DNA of 47,880 bases from Bacteroides sp. (GCA_014802015.1 JAAVDB010000014.1:1-47880); one strand, 5' to 3'; positions 34,991 to 44,768 are shown, numbered from the stretch's first letter. Notes: a model not told the origin generated them from the letters alone. A program made the numbers and translations.

Positions 34991-36013
34991 TTATTCCACA
35001 ATGGTACACCATCCGTGCTTATCCTCGGCCTCACCGAGACGGATAGCGTTCAATGCCTCATAGAGGCGTGTAGTGATAGGTCCGGGTTCGCCGTCCTTTG
35101 ATATGATATACTTCTTGCCGGTGTCAAGGTCATCGATCTCACCTACAGGCGATGCCACTGCGGCGGTACCCACTGCGGCAGCCTCGTCAAGGCTTTCCAG
35201 CTCGTCCACGGTGATGTGACGGCGCTCTACCTTGATGCCCATATCCTCGGCCAGCTGCATCAGGCTCTTGTTGGTGATCGAGGGGAGGATAGAGTTGGAT
35301 GCGGGAGTGATATACACACCGTCCTTGATGGCCATGAAGTTGGCGGGGCCGCACTCGTCGAGATACTTCTTCTCCTTAGGATCGAGATACAGCACAGCCG
35401 AATAGCCTAACTCGTGAGCATGCTCGCCGGCGGTCAGCGACGCAGCGTAATTGCCACCCACCTTCCACAGACCTGTGCCGTTGGGGGCCACGCGGTCATA
35501 CTGACGCATGATGCAGATATTAGTCGGTTTGAATCCGGTCTTGAAATACGGACCTACAGGTGTCACAAGAATCATGAACATATACTCCGAAGCAGGCTTG
35601 ACACCTACCTGAGCAGAGATGCCGATCTCCAGAGGACGGATATAGAGCGACGCGCCTGACCCGTACGGAGGCACGAAGCGTTCGTTGAGCTTGACCACCT
35701 TGATCACCATCTCCTTGAACAGCTCCTCGGGCAGCGGCTCCATGAGTATGCCCTTGGCCGATTCCTGCAGACGGCGGGCGTTCTCCTCCAGACGGAAGAT
35801 GCGTATCTTGCCATCCTTGCCTCTGAATGCCTTCAGACCTTCGAATATCTCCTGTCCGTAATGCAGACAGGTCGATGCTATATGGAGGTTCACCTCCTCG
35901 CTCTGCGAGACCTCGATCTCGCCCCATTTGCCGTCCCTGTAGTAGCAGCGGACGTTGTAATCTGTTGGAATATAACCGAATGACAGATTACTCCAGTCTA
36001 ACTCTTTATCCAT
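34991..36013 (-). CDS. ilvE: Branched-chain amino acid aminotransferase
   Basis: A 340-residue PLP-dependent class IV aminotransferase making or degrading Leu, Ile and Val. Family blocks are clear: LHYGQEIFEGLKAFRG, RLEENARRL, the PLP-lysine segment LWKVGGNYAASL and VGTAAVASPVGEI. The start at 36013 (MDKELDWSNL) is preferred over an ATG at 36034 because the promoter element at 36045-36052 would place transcription start only a few bases before 36034. Confidence 0.92.
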   Translation of the reverse strand: MDKELDWSNLSFGYIPTDYNVRCYYRDGKWGEIEVSQSEEVNLHIASTCLHYGQEIFEGLKAFRGKDGKIRIFRLEENARRLQESAKGILMEPLPEELFKEMVIKVVKLNERFVPPYGSGASLYIRPLEIGISAQVGVKPASEYMFMILVTPVGPYFKTGFKPTNICIMRQYDRVAPNGTGLWKVGGNYAASLTAGEHAHELGYSAVLYLDPKEKKYLDECGPANFMAIKDGVYITPASNSILPSITNKSLMQLAEDMGIKVERRHITVDELESLDEAAAVGTAAVASPVGEIDDLDTGKKYIISKDGEPGPITTRLYEALNAIRLGEAEDKHGWCTIVE

Positions 36014-36044
36014 AATTCTATGATAAAAATTCAATTTTGATATG

Positions 36045-36052
36045 CAAAATTA
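36045..36052 (-). promoter_or_regulatory. Promoter element of ilvE
   Basis: TAATTTTG on the minus strand matches TAnnTTTG exactly; the upstream TTTG element is not obvious at the expected spacing. Confidence 0.5.
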
Positions 36053-36201
36053 CGAAAATTTCGATAATCTCTAAGTCTTTTGCCGTAAAAAATCACATTC
36101 CCTCACTCATTCCCCCTCTGCGTTGACATTTTCCATCCTGACGGTCCGAATTACTTTCCGATAATATGCCGCGTCAAGTCGCTACATTTATTAAAGAATT
36201 T

Positions 36202-36233
36202 TTTCATTATTAAGCAAAATAGTAGTAACTTTG
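36202..36233 (+). promoter_or_regulatory. Promoter of the AspT-type transporter gene
   Basis: TTTC at 36202-36205 and TAACTTTG at 36226-36233, 20 bp apart, fit the Bacteroidetes pattern with one mismatch in the upstream element. An 80-base leader follows. Confidence 0.6.
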
Positions 36234-36314
36234 CACCCCGAAAACGACCGGCCACTCTCCCTGCCCGTTAGAAATATTTGTAAAAAAGATTGATATATTT
36301 TAGTAACGTAATCA

Positions 36315-37964
36315 ATGGAATGGTTAATTAATCTCATCGGCCCCGGCCACACTGAGCTTGCGAGTACACTCGTACTGTACTCGTTTGTCATCGCCGCCGG
36401 TATCTTCCTCGGGAAGATCAAGATCGGAGGCATTTCGCTCGGTGTCACGTTTGTGCTCTTTGTGGGTATCATCATGGGACACTTCGGCTATGAAGTCAAT
36501 AGCGAGGTCCTCAAGTTCGTTCGCGAGTTCGGTCTGATCCTGTTCATCTTCGCCATAGGCATACAGGTAGGTCCAGGCTTCTTCTCATCATTCAAGAAGG
36601 GCGGAGTCCTGCTCAATTGCCTCGCAGTCCTGATCATCGCACTCAACGTCGCCATCGTTCTGGCTATCTTCTACATCGACGGTGGCACTGACATCTCGGC
36701 TCTGGTCGGCGTGATGTCAGGTGCGGTCACCAATACCCCCGGTCTCGCCGCGGCACAGCAGACAGCCGGCACCACCGAGGCTATCAATATCATGGCTATG
36801 GGTTATGCCGCAGCCTACCCTCTCGGCGTTATCGGCATCATCATGTCTATGCTCATACTCAAGGCCGTGTTCCGCATCAACACCGAGGATGAGATCAAAG
36901 CCATCGAGGACGAGATGGAGAGCAGCCAGCAGAAACCTCTCATCATGTCGTTCGAGGTCACCAACCGTCTCATCGACGGCAAATCACTCTACGAACTCCA
37001 TCAGATACTCCATTGCGACTTTGTCGTGTCACGAGTGCTCGGTGCCGACGGCAAGGTGATCATCCCCACATCTAAGACTGTACTGCACGTAGGTGACAAG
37101 ATTATCGTAGTCCTCGCCCCCGCTGACGAAATGAAGTTCAAGGGTGTCGTGGGCCACGAGATAGAGATGGACTGGGAAGAGGTGCAGAGCACCGTGCTCT
37201 CACGCCGCATCGTCGTGACACAGAGCAAATACAACGGTGTACCCCTCGGCGCGCTCCGTCTCCACGCCGGTTACTCGCTCAACTGCACACGTGTCAACCG
37301 TGCAGGTGTCGACCTCATCGCATCACCCTCGCTCCGTCTTCAGGTCGGTGACCGCCTCGTGGTCGTCGGCGACCCCAATGACATCGAGCGTCTCGCCACC
37401 CGTCTCGGCAACTCGATGAAGCGTCTCAACCAGCCCAACCTCATCACCATCTTCGTCGGCATCATGTTCGGTATCATCGTCGGCTCGATCAACGTCGGAT
37501 TCGGCATGAAACTCGGTCTTGCAGGCGGCCCGCTCGTAGTGGCCATCCTCATCAGCCGCTTCGGCTACAAGTTAAAGCTGGTCACCTACACATCATCGTC
37601 GGCCTCACTGCTGATGCGCGAGCTTGGCATCTGTCTGTTCCTCGCCTCCGTAGGTATCTCCTCAGGCAAAGGTTTTGCCGACACAGTGTTCAACACCACC
37701 GGTATGTGGTGGGTCATCTGGGGCTTTATCATCACCATCGTCCCGCTGCTGATCGTATCGTTCATCGCACGCGGTGTCTACAAGATCAACTACCTTACCA
37801 TTATGGGTCTTGTGTCAGGCGGTTGCACCGATCCCCCTGCCCTCGCCTACGCTAACAACTCGACCGGCAGTGACGCTCCTGCGGTAGCCTACTCCACCGT
37901 CTATCCGCTCACGATGTTCCTGCGTGTAGTCGCAGCCCAGGCCCTCATCCTCTGCCTGTTCTGA
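36315..37964 (+). CDS. AspT/YidE/YbjL-type transporter with two RCK_C domains
   Basis: A 549-residue inner-membrane protein. Five to six membrane segments (residues about 15-190) are followed by two cytosolic TrkA-C/RCK_C domains (about 210-375), then five to six more segments (375-549). The halves contain the duplicated motif GAVTNTPGLAAAQQ and GGCTDPPALAYANN, typical of the AspT/YidE/YbjL antiporter duplication. Members include aspartate:alanine exchangers, but the substrate here is not predictable. Confidence 0.88.
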   Translation: MEWLINLIGPGHTELASTLVLYSFVIAAGIFLGKIKIGGISLGVTFVLFVGIIMGHFGYEVNSEVLKFVREFGLILFIFAIGIQVGPGFFSSFKKGGVLLNCLAVLIIALNVAIVLAIFYIDGGTDISALVGVMSGAVTNTPGLAAAQQTAGTTEAINIMAMGYAAAYPLGVIGIIMSMLILKAVFRINTEDEIKAIEDEMESSQQKPLIMSFEVTNRLIDGKSLYELHQILHCDFVVSRVLGADGKVIIPTSKTVLHVGDKIIVVLAPADEMKFKGVVGHEIEMDWEEVQSTVLSRRIVVTQSKYNGVPLGALRLHAGYSLNCTRVNRAGVDLIASPSLRLQVGDRLVVVGDPNDIERLATRLGNSMKRLNQPNLITIFVGIMFGIIVGSINVGFGMKLGLAGGPLVVAILISRFGYKLKLVTYTSSSASLLMRELGICLFLASVGISSGKGFADTVFNTTGMWWVIWGFIITIVPLLIVSFIARGVYKINYLTIMGLVSGGCTDPPALAYANNSTGSDAPAVAYSTVYPLTMFLRVVAAQALILCLF

Positions 37965-37986
37965 TATTAGACAGATTACTATAAAC

Positions 37987-38020
37987 AGCAGCTCCGATGC
38001 CTTCCGGCATCGGAGCTGCT
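37987..38020. terminator. Bidirectional terminator between transporter and galE
   Basis: AGCAGCTCCGATGCC and GGCATCGGAGCTGCT form a perfect 15-bp stem with a TTCC tetraloop, 23 bp after the transporter stop and 49 bp beyond the galE stop. Confidence 0.85.
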
Positions 38021-38068
38021 TGATTATATCAGGATCAGTCTGAATAGTATCTGTCTGTATCGGATAGA

Positions 38069-39106
38069 TTACATTATACCGCGCTCGCGGAGTTTCTGCT
38101 GCCATGCCCAAGCCGAACGCATCGTGTCGGCGAGCGATGATGTAGCCTTCCAGCCGAGCACCTCGTTGGCATACGCGGGATCGGCCCACACCTTCTCGAT
38201 GTCACCTGCACGGCGGCCCACAATCTTGTGGGGCACCTTGACGCCGGTAGCCTCTTCAAATGTATGTATCAGCTCAAGAACCGACACACCGTTGCCGGTA
38301 CCGAGATTGAAAATCTCTATCTTATCCTCGGTCTTGTCAGTGAGCATACGCTCCACAGCTATCACATGAGCCTTGGCAAGGTCTACCACATTAATATAAT
38401 CGCGGATACATGAACCGTCAGGCGTATTGTAATCGTCGCCGAACACACTCAGCTCCTTACGGATGCCGATAGCGGTCTGTGTAAGGTAAGGAATAAGATT
38501 CTGAGGCACACCGTTGGGCAGCTCGCCTATCTCGGCCGAGGGATGAGCGCCTACGGGATTGAAGTAACGGAGTATCACGCTCTTGAACGGCGCACCGGCA
38601 TTGATGACATCGGTGATGATCTCCTCCGAGATCTGCTTGGTATTGCCGTAAGGCGAGGTAGCCTTCTTGATGGGAGCGGCCTCCGTCACAGGATTCTCGT
38701 CCGGCTCGCCGTAAACGGTGCATGACGAAGAGAACACGATACCTTTCACTCCGTTGGGACCCATCAGGTCAAGGAGATTGAGCAGAGTATTGAGATTGTT
38801 ACGGTAATAGAGTATCGGCTTATGCATGCTCTCGCCCACGGCCTTGGATGCGGCGAAATTGATGATACCCTTGATGTCGGGATAGTCGGTGAACAGCTTG
38901 CTCAGGACCGCGATGTCGGTGCAGTCACCCTCGACAAAATCGGGACGCACACCGGTGATACGCTCGATGCCGTCGATGACATCGGCATTAGAGTTTGACA
39001 GATTGTCGATAATAACGACACTGTAGCCGGCCTCCTGGAGCTCGACTACAGTGTGCGAACCAATGTAACCGGTACCGCCGGTCACGAGAATACGTTCTTT
39101 TTTCAT
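38069..39106 (-). CDS. galE: UDP-glucose 4-epimerase
   Basis: A 345-residue SDR-family enzyme interconverting UDP-glucose and UDP-galactose. The Rossmann motif GGTGYIGSHT, catalytic Ser/Thr in FSSSCTVYGEP and YxxxK in SPYGNTK are intact, with the GalE-typical VRDYI-like block CIRDYINVVDLAKAH. Its ATG overlaps the stop of the upstream acyltransferase gene (ATGA), coupling it to the lipid-synthesis genes. Confidence 0.93.
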   Translation of the reverse strand: MKKERILVTGGTGYIGSHTVVELQEAGYSVVIIDNLSNSNADVIDGIERITGVRPDFVEGDCTDIAVLSKLFTDYPDIKGIINFAASKAVGESMHKPILYYRNNLNTLLNLLDLMGPNGVKGIVFSSSCTVYGEPDENPVTEAAPIKKATSPYGNTKQISEEIITDVINAGAPFKSVILRYFNPVGAHPSAEIGELPNGVPQNLIPYLTQTAIGIRKELSVFGDDYNTPDGSCIRDYINVVDLAKAHVIAVERMLTDKTEDKIEIFNLGTGNGVSVLELIHTFEEATGVKVPHKIVGRRAGDIEKVWADPAYANEVLGWKATSSLADTMRSAWAWQQKLRERGIM

Positions 39107-40047
39107 ATTTCTGTTAGGGATGGATGATAGGTACCTATATGGCGTTGTTTTTTCTCTTCAAATATATCTGAGATAGCTATGAATATACCGCTCTCCTCCA
39201 CATCACCGAACTCATCGTTGATGGCTGTGCCGAACATCTTCATGGTCGGCGACAGGCTCATGTAGGAATTGACCAGAGGCGGGATGTTGAATCCGTGCTT
39301 GCGCACCTCAGAATTAAGTATTCTGTAATCCTCCTTGAATGACTCGCCTGTGAACAGCGCCTTCATCTCATTCATATCGGCCGTGGCATCGATCGGTCTG
39401 ATCGGCCACACAAGCATGTCGGGATCCGGGAAATGCTTCTGTAGGAAGTAGAGTATGAGGTCACGGCAAGTGCGGTCATAGCTCGGATACATGGTCATCT
39501 TGCCGAACAGATACTTAATCTCGGGATACTCGACCGTGAGGGCACCCAGTCCGTCCCACAGATTGTCGAGCGCGAACAGTGCCTTTGCTCCGGCCTGCGA
39601 CGACTGATAGTGCAGACGCACGAACGATCGCCCCAGCTCGATGGTATAGGGCAAAAGCTCACGGACGAATCTGTCCGAGAAATTGAATATATGCCCCGTG
39701 GCTATGCGCGGACGCCCGTCACTGTCAAGACGTATATCCTTTCCGATGATGAAGCGGTATCCGCCGAGGATGATCTTGTCCTCCGGGTCCCAGACCAAGA
39801 GCTGACGGCACGGCGGATCCATCGTGTCAAATTCATCTATATCTACACTCTTGCCGGTGCCGCCGCCTGCGGCGCGAAATGACTCTTCGCGCAGACGCCC
39901 TATCTCGCTCATCGTCGCAGGACACTCGCGTCCGTCGATGACATAGATAAGGTTGCCCCCCTTGTTGGACGGTCGCAGAAAACGGTCCGGGGTAAGTTCT
40001 TTTTCAATAAGTTCTGGGTCTATCGGATCAATAATAGGCTGAATCAT
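39103..40047 (-). CDS. glsB: GlsB/OlsB-like N-acyltransferase
   Basis: A 314-residue protein of the GNAT-like Acetyltransf_5 (OlsB/hemolysin) family: REESFRAAGGGTG, LLVWDPEDKIILGGYRFIIG, ELGRSFVRLHYQ. In Bacteroides the OlsB-like GlsB adds a 3-hydroxy-acyl chain to glycine, the first step of glycine-lipid synthesis. The pairing with a PlsC-type gene immediately upstream (4-bp overlap) fits glsB/glsA. The symbol rests on family and gene pairing only; ornithine or another amino acid could be the substrate. Confidence 0.7.
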   Translation of the reverse strand: MIQPIIDPIDPELIEKELTPDRFLRPSNKGGNLIYVIDGRECPATMSEIGRLREESFRAAGGGTGKSVDIDEFDTMDPPCRQLLVWDPEDKIILGGYRFIIGKDIRLDSDGRPRIATGHIFNFSDRFVRELLPYTIELGRSFVRLHYQSSQAGAKALFALDNLWDGLGALTVEYPEIKYLFGKMTMYPSYDRTCRDLILYFLQKHFPDPDMLVWPIRPIDATADMNEMKALFTGESFKEDYRILNSEVRKHGFNIPPLVNSYMSLSPTMKMFGTAINDEFGDVEESGIFIAISDIFEEKKQRHIGTYHPSLTEI

Positions 40048-40868
40048 GAGTTATTGGCAGACAGTTCGTAAACGAGTGATCTCAGGCGTGCAGCCTCGGC
40101 GAGCGCATCCTTGCCTCCGCGCAGCGACTGCCAAGGCACCGGATCGCCGAACGTCAGCGTATAGTGCGAGCCTTCGCTGAGTACAACCTCTGCGGGCAGG
40201 CGCACCATCTCGATGTTCAGACGCAATCCGAGCCGAGTCCTGAGATGTGCAAATTTATAAAAAAACTGCGAATTTTCACCACTAAAATGTATAGGAATTA
40301 TATCACGGTGCGAGGAAATAGCCTTGACTACTGCCATTTTATTCCATTTCAGGTCTGCGATACGCCCGTCGGCACCACGGCGTGACACAAGTCCGGCCGG
40401 GAACATCATTATCGGCGCATCACTCTCAAAGGCCTCGTCAATATCGCTCACCTTGCCGCGTGACTGCGCGCCATGCTTGTTGACTCCGAGAAATATCGGC
40501 CTCAGAGGTTCGACAAAATCGAGCAGATCGTTAACTACGAATTTAGCCGGAGGGTTGTCTCCGTAGATATTCCTTACAGCCGTCGTCAGGACGAGACCAT
40601 CGAGTCCGCCAAGCGGATGATTGGACACCAGCACCACGCGCCGCCGGGACGGGTCGGGGAGCTTGCCGCGCATATCGAATGTCACCGACAGGTCGCGTAG
40701 CACCCCTTCGGCAAAATCAGCACCTGTGTATGCGGCGTTATGCTCAAGCAGTTCGTTCAGTCTGTCCTGACGTATCAGCCGTTCGAGCCACCGCACCACG
40801 AAGCGTGGTATATACCGGTAATGACGCGGCACACGCTCACGCAGCACGGCATCGATGTCAATCCGCAT
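40044..40868 (-). CDS. glsA: GlsA-like PlsC-family O-acyltransferase
   Basis: A 274-residue acyltransferase. The start at 40868 (MRIDIDAVLRERVPRHYRYI) is one of two adjacent ATGs inside the pseudouridine-synthase gene end. The PlsC block with the catalytic NHPLGGLDG (replacing the usual HxxxxD as NHPLGGLD), MMFPAGLVSRR and IPIHFSGENS is clear. It would add the second acyl chain to the N-acyl amino acid made by the neighbouring enzyme. The longer start at 40898 is unlikely. Confidence 0.7.
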   Translation of the reverse strand: MRIDIDAVLRERVPRHYRYIPRFVVRWLERLIRQDRLNELLEHNAAYTGADFAEGVLRDLSVTFDMRGKLPDPSRRRVVLVSNHPLGGLDGLVLTTAVRNIYGDNPPAKFVVNDLLDFVEPLRPIFLGVNKHGAQSRGKVSDIDEAFESDAPIMMFPAGLVSRRGADGRIADLKWNKMAVVKAISSHRDIIPIHFSGENSQFFYKFAHLRTRLGLRLNIEMVRLPAEVVLSEGSHYTLTFGDPVPWQSLRGGKDALAEAARLRSLVYELSANNS

Positions 40869-41565
40869 CATTGCTGTCGTTCTCCTTAACAATGTCACTG
40901 AATGCCTGCCACAACGGGTCGGCGGGCAGCGGAGCCGTCACATCGATCAGTTTGCCCGACACCGGATGCACAAACCGCACGCGATGGGCGCGCAGCGAGA
41001 TCGAACCGTCAGGATTAGAGCGCTTGTCGCCATACTTGAGGTCACCCTTGATCGGACACCCTATCGAGGACATCTGCACACGTATCTGATGCTTGCGGCC
41101 GGTCTCAAGATTGACCTCCACCAGATGATAGCGGTCAGACGATCCGAGGTATCTGTATGACAGAGCCGCCTCCTTGGCATCCTTGCGCGGAGTGGATGAG
41201 AAATAGCTCTTGTTGTTACGTTCGGTCGATGTGATATATCCCGTCAGACGCTCCGCATCCTTAGGCGGACGGTTGCGGGTCAGGGCCAGATAGGTCTTAT
41301 GTACGTCACCCGAGCGGAACATCTCGTTCATGCGCGCCAATGCCTTTGAGGTCTTGGCAAAAACCACCAGACCGCCGACCGGACGGTCGAGACGATGCAC
41401 CACGCCACAGAACACGTTGCCCGGCTTGGAATATTTCTCCTTAATCCAGCGTTTCAGAGTCTCGACCAGAGGCTCGTCACCCGTCTTATCCCCCTGCACG
41501 ATCTCACCGGGAGCCTTGTTTACTATTATCAGATGGTTGTCTTCGTAGACTACTTCCATTTTCAA
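40858..41565 (-). CDS. RluA-family rRNA/tRNA pseudouridine synthase
   Basis: A 235-residue enzyme isomerising uridine in structured RNA. The catalytic motif HRLDRPVGGLVVFAKTS (nucleophilic Asp), the opening YEDNHLIIVNKAPGEIV and the late TGRKHQIRVQMSSIGCPI block define the RluA family. No S4 domain is present. It leads the operon with the acyltransferases and galE, overlapping the next gene by 11 bp. Confidence 0.92.
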   Translation of the reverse strand: MKMEVVYEDNHLIIVNKAPGEIVQGDKTGDEPLVETLKRWIKEKYSKPGNVFCGVVHRLDRPVGGLVVFAKTSKALARMNEMFRSGDVHKTYLALTRNRPPKDAERLTGYITSTERNNKSYFSSTPRKDAKEAALSYRYLGSSDRYHLVEVNLETGRKHQIRVQMSSIGCPIKGDLKYGDKRSNPDGSISLRAHRVRFVHPVSGKLIDVTAPLPADPLWQAFSDIVKENDSNDAD

Positions 41566-41604
41566 GCGTTACTTATCAACTGAGTTTTTACTGAAAAACA
41601 ATCG

Positions 41605-42753
41605 TCACGACACACGGTCGACGATGGCGGCGATCGAGCCGTCACCCGTCACATTGCATGCTGTGCCGAACGAATCCATCGCTATGTAGAGCGCAATCAT
41701 AAGCGCAAGCGTCTCCTGATCGAATCCGAGTATCGACTGTAGCACACCGAGCGCGGCCATAATCGCACCGCCGGGTATGCCTGGGGCCGCCACCATGGTG
41801 ATACCGAGCATCATTATGAAGTGGAGGAACATGCCCAGGTCATAAGGCTGGTTGTGCATAATCATTATAGCGAGCGCGCAGGCCACGATCTTGAGCGTGC
41901 TGCCGCTCAGATGGATCGTTGCACACAACGGGATTACGAATCCGGCCACATCCTCGCGGACTCCCATCTTGATGGCCTGACGCAGTGTCACAGGAATGGT
42001 TGCGGCAGATGACTGTGTGCCGAGCGCCGTGAAGTAAGCGGGCAGCATCGTGCGCAGCATCACGAACGGATTGCGGCGGGCAAAGGGTGCGGCGATGCAA
42101 TACTGAAGCACCAGTACGAACACATGCAGCACGAATATCACACCGATAATCTTGATAAAACTCTTCAGCACCATACCGACCTCACCCTCGACTGTCATGC
42201 AGAGGAATATGCCGAAGATATAGATAGGCAACAGAGGTATGACGGCCGTATTGATGGTCTTGCTCACGATGTCGCGAAACTCGTCCATGCCACGCTTCAA
42301 CGCACTGCCTTCGGAGAAAGCGATGCCGAGTCCGAGCACGAACGACAGCACGAGCGACGTGGTCACCCCCATCAGCGGCGGCATCTCGACCGTAAACCAC
42401 GGTTCAAGTTTGACCGTCTCGTGCTCGACGACAGCGAGCGAGGTATCACCTGAGATTAATCCCGGGAATAACGCCGCACCGGTGAGATATGATATGAGGC
42501 CCGACATGATGGTGAAAGCGTATGCGAGAAGGGCGGTGATAATGAGCATGCGCCCTGCCCTCGCACCGATGTCGGCGATGGCCGGAACTACGAATCCTAC
42601 GATAATCATAGGTATCATAAATCCGAGAAACTGCGAGTAGATGGCATTGAACGTGGCACACAGCTGTCCGAGCCACATCGGAGCCACATATCCGAGAGCG
42701 ATGCCGAGCACTATGGCTATGGCAATACGCGGGAGAAGTCCTAAATTTTTCAT
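41605..42753 (-). CDS. Dicarboxylate/amino acid:cation symporter (SDF/DAACS family)
   Basis: A 382-residue inner-membrane transporter with about eight membrane segments and two re-entrant loops. The family motifs AYFTALGTQSSAATIPVTLR (serine-rich hairpin) and APGIPGGAIMAALGVLQS are present. It takes up an amino or dicarboxylic acid with Na+ or H+. The start at 42753 (MKNLGLLPRIAIAI) overlaps the nadE stop as ATGA; longer frames lie in nadE. Confidence 0.9.
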   Translation of the reverse strand: MKNLGLLPRIAIAIVLGIALGYVAPMWLGQLCATFNAIYSQFLGFMIPMIIVGFVVPAIADIGARAGRMLIITALLAYAFTIMSGLISYLTGAALFPGLISGDTSLAVVEHETVKLEPWFTVEMPPLMGVTTSLVLSFVLGLGIAFSEGSALKRGMDEFRDIVSKTINTAVIPLLPIYIFGIFLCMTVEGEVGMVLKSFIKIIGVIFVLHVFVLVLQYCIAAPFARRNPFVMLRTMLPAYFTALGTQSSAATIPVTLRQAIKMGVREDVAGFVIPLCATIHLSGSTLKIVACALAIMIMHNQPYDLGMFLHFIMMLGITMVAAPGIPGGAIMAALGVLQSILGFDQETLALMIALYIAMDSFGTACNVTGDGSIAAIVDRVS

Positions 42754-44681
42754 TTGCGCCAGAGTGTTGATGAAGCATCCGAAGGCATACGCCAGTCGCC
42801 GCGCGGCGACAGACACACAGATCCGACTTTCGGGCCGTCGGGCAGACATGAGCGTTTGAACTGCTGCTGGAAGAAACGGCGCATGAACGTATCAAGCCAT
42901 CTGTGTATTGTGGCATCGTCATAATCCTCGACGTTGAACGCCTGACGTGCCAGCATGAAGATTCGTTCGGGCGTAAACCCGTATCGGAGCATATAATACA
43001 GAAAGAAATCGTGCAGTTCATACGGGCCGACAAGGTCCTCGGTGCGCTGCAGTATCTCACCGTCAGCCGCAGCCGGGACAAGTTCGGGACTGATCGGTGT
43101 GTCGATGATGTCGAGGAGCAGACGGCGCACTGCGTCAGGAGTGGAACCGAGACCGGCATAATAGCCTACGAGATGCCTGACAAGCGTCTTGGGTACACCT
43201 GCATTCACTCCGTACATCGACATGTGGTCACCGTTGTATGTAGCCCATCCGAGTGCGAGTTCCGACAGGTCGCCCGTGCCGAGAACTATGCCTCCGAGAC
43301 GGTTGGACATATCCATGAGTATCTGTGTACGCTCGCGGGCCTGACAGTTTTCGTATGTCACGTCATGCACCGACGCATCGTGACCTATGTCGGCAAAGTG
43401 CTGATTGACGGACGCGGCGATGGGTATCTCCATCGACGTGACGCCGAGCTGCTCCATGAGGGCGACGGCATTGTTGTGTGTGCGGTCAGTGGTGCCGAAT
43501 CCGGGCATCGTGATACCTGTTATACCCTTGCGGTCAAGGCCGAGACGATCGAACGTACGCACGGCCACAAGCAGTGCGAGGGTCGAGTCGAGTCCGCCGG
43601 AGATGCCGACGACAAGCGTCTTGCATCCGATGGCATCGAGGCGACGTGCCAGTCCGGCCACCTGTATGTTGAGTATCTCGTCACAGCGCTCGTTCTTGGC
43701 CGACGTGTCAGCCGGCACGAAAGGATGCGGGTCAATGTTGCGGAGCAGAGGTTCGCATGCTGACCATTCGTAACCCTGAGCGGTCTCCATGGCCGGCTCA
43801 AGAGTATAACCCGCGCATTCGCGCTCGGCACAATCAGCAAATGTGGTGATATGCATGCGGTCACGCTCGATCGCCTCTATGTCAATGTCGGCTATGACAG
43901 TATTGTCCTCGGGATCCCAACGACGGTTGGAAGCAATGACAGTGCCGTTCTCGGCCACTATCGCCTTGCCGTCAAAGACGAGGTCGGTCGATGATTCGCC
44001 CCACCCGGCTCCGGCGTATGCGTATGCACACAGGCAGCGTGCCGACTGCTGCGATATGAGTCGGCGCAGATAGTCATACTTGCCGATAAGGTCGTCAGAG
44101 GCCGAGAGATTGAGCACGACCTGCGCTCCGGCCATTGCCAGACGGCATGACGGTGGCACCGGCACCCAGAGGTCCTCGCATATCTCGATGCCGACAGTAG
44201 CGCCATGCGAGCGGTAGACGGTAGTGTTCGAGAGCGTGCAGCTCACCCCGCCGACACGCACCTCGACAGAGGACGCTGACTGTGGCAGAGGGCGCCACCA
44301 GCGGCGCTCGTAAAATTCGTTATAATTAGGTATATAGCTCTTGGCCACGAGATCTACCCTGCCGTCACGCAACAGTGCCGCACAGTTGTACATGGCACCG
44401 GCATGAACCACAGGCAAGCCGACGGCAAAATGTATCATGTGACTGCGGGAATACTCCACAAGCCGGCCAAGCGCCTGTGCGGCTGCATCAATCAGAGTCC
44501 GTGAATGAAACAGGTCGGCACACGTATAGCCGGTCAGTGACATCTCGGGAAACACCGCCAACTCGACCTTTTCGGCCACGAGTCGGTCAAGATGTCCGAT
44601 GATGCGGGCCAGATTATACTCTACATCGGCAACGCGAACACGCGGTGAGCACGCGGCCACGCGCAGAAATCCATCATGCAT
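42750..44681 (-). CDS. nadE: Glutamine-dependent NAD+ synthetase
   Basis: A 643-residue two-domain enzyme converting deamido-NAD to NAD. The N-terminal nitrilase-type glutaminase has Glu in FPEMSLTGYTCADLF, Lys in VAKSYIPNYNEFYE and Cys in GIEICEDLWVP. The C-terminal synthetase has the ATP-binding SGGLDST motif and DLSELALGWATYNGDHMSMY. The start at 44681 (MHDGFLRVAACSP) is the first fitting the family N terminus; it lies 28 bp after a promoter element. Confidence 0.95.
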   Translation of the reverse strand: MHDGFLRVAACSPRVRVADVEYNLARIIGHLDRLVAEKVELAVFPEMSLTGYTCADLFHSRTLIDAAAQALGRLVEYSRSHMIHFAVGLPVVHAGAMYNCAALLRDGRVDLVAKSYIPNYNEFYERRWWRPLPQSASSVEVRVGGVSCTLSNTTVYRSHGATVGIEICEDLWVPVPPSCRLAMAGAQVVLNLSASDDLIGKYDYLRRLISQQSARCLCAYAYAGAGWGESSTDLVFDGKAIVAENGTVIASNRRWDPEDNTVIADIDIEAIERDRMHITTFADCAERECAGYTLEPAMETAQGYEWSACEPLLRNIDPHPFVPADTSAKNERCDEILNIQVAGLARRLDAIGCKTLVVGISGGLDSTLALLVAVRTFDRLGLDRKGITGITMPGFGTTDRTHNNAVALMEQLGVTSMEIPIAASVNQHFADIGHDASVHDVTYENCQARERTQILMDMSNRLGGIVLGTGDLSELALGWATYNGDHMSMYGVNAGVPKTLVRHLVGYYAGLGSTPDAVRRLLLDIIDTPISPELVPAAADGEILQRTEDLVGPYELHDFFLYYMLRYGFTPERIFMLARQAFNVEDYDDATIHRWLDTFMRRFFQQQFKRSCLPDGPKVGSVCLSPRGDWRMPSDASSTLWRK

Positions 44682-44708
44682 ATCTGTTATTTTTACATAA
44701 AAACTTGC

Positions 44709-44716
44709 CAAAGTTA
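44709..44716 (-). promoter_or_regulatory. Promoter element of nadE
   Basis: TAACTTTG on the minus strand matches the TAnnTTTG element exactly; no clear upstream TTTG at the usual distance. Confidence 0.5.
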
Positions 44717-44768
44717 ACGAATTTTTTGCGATATTTGTGATTGTTAAAACACAAAAATAAACTCTCAC

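Larger units (their letters stand above)
36035..36314. other. Divergent intergenic region ilvE / AspT-type transporter
   Basis: AT-rich, no gene seen. It holds the promoters at 36045-36052 (minus) and 36202-36233 (plus). No hairpin or riboswitch was recognised. Confidence 0.6.

Noticed and set aside
43458-43763. Long plus-strand open frame (start 42903) inside nadE
   Set aside because: It is antisense to an intact NAD synthetase with all catalytic motifs; it reads as low-complexity Arg/His/Val-rich sequence without domain features.
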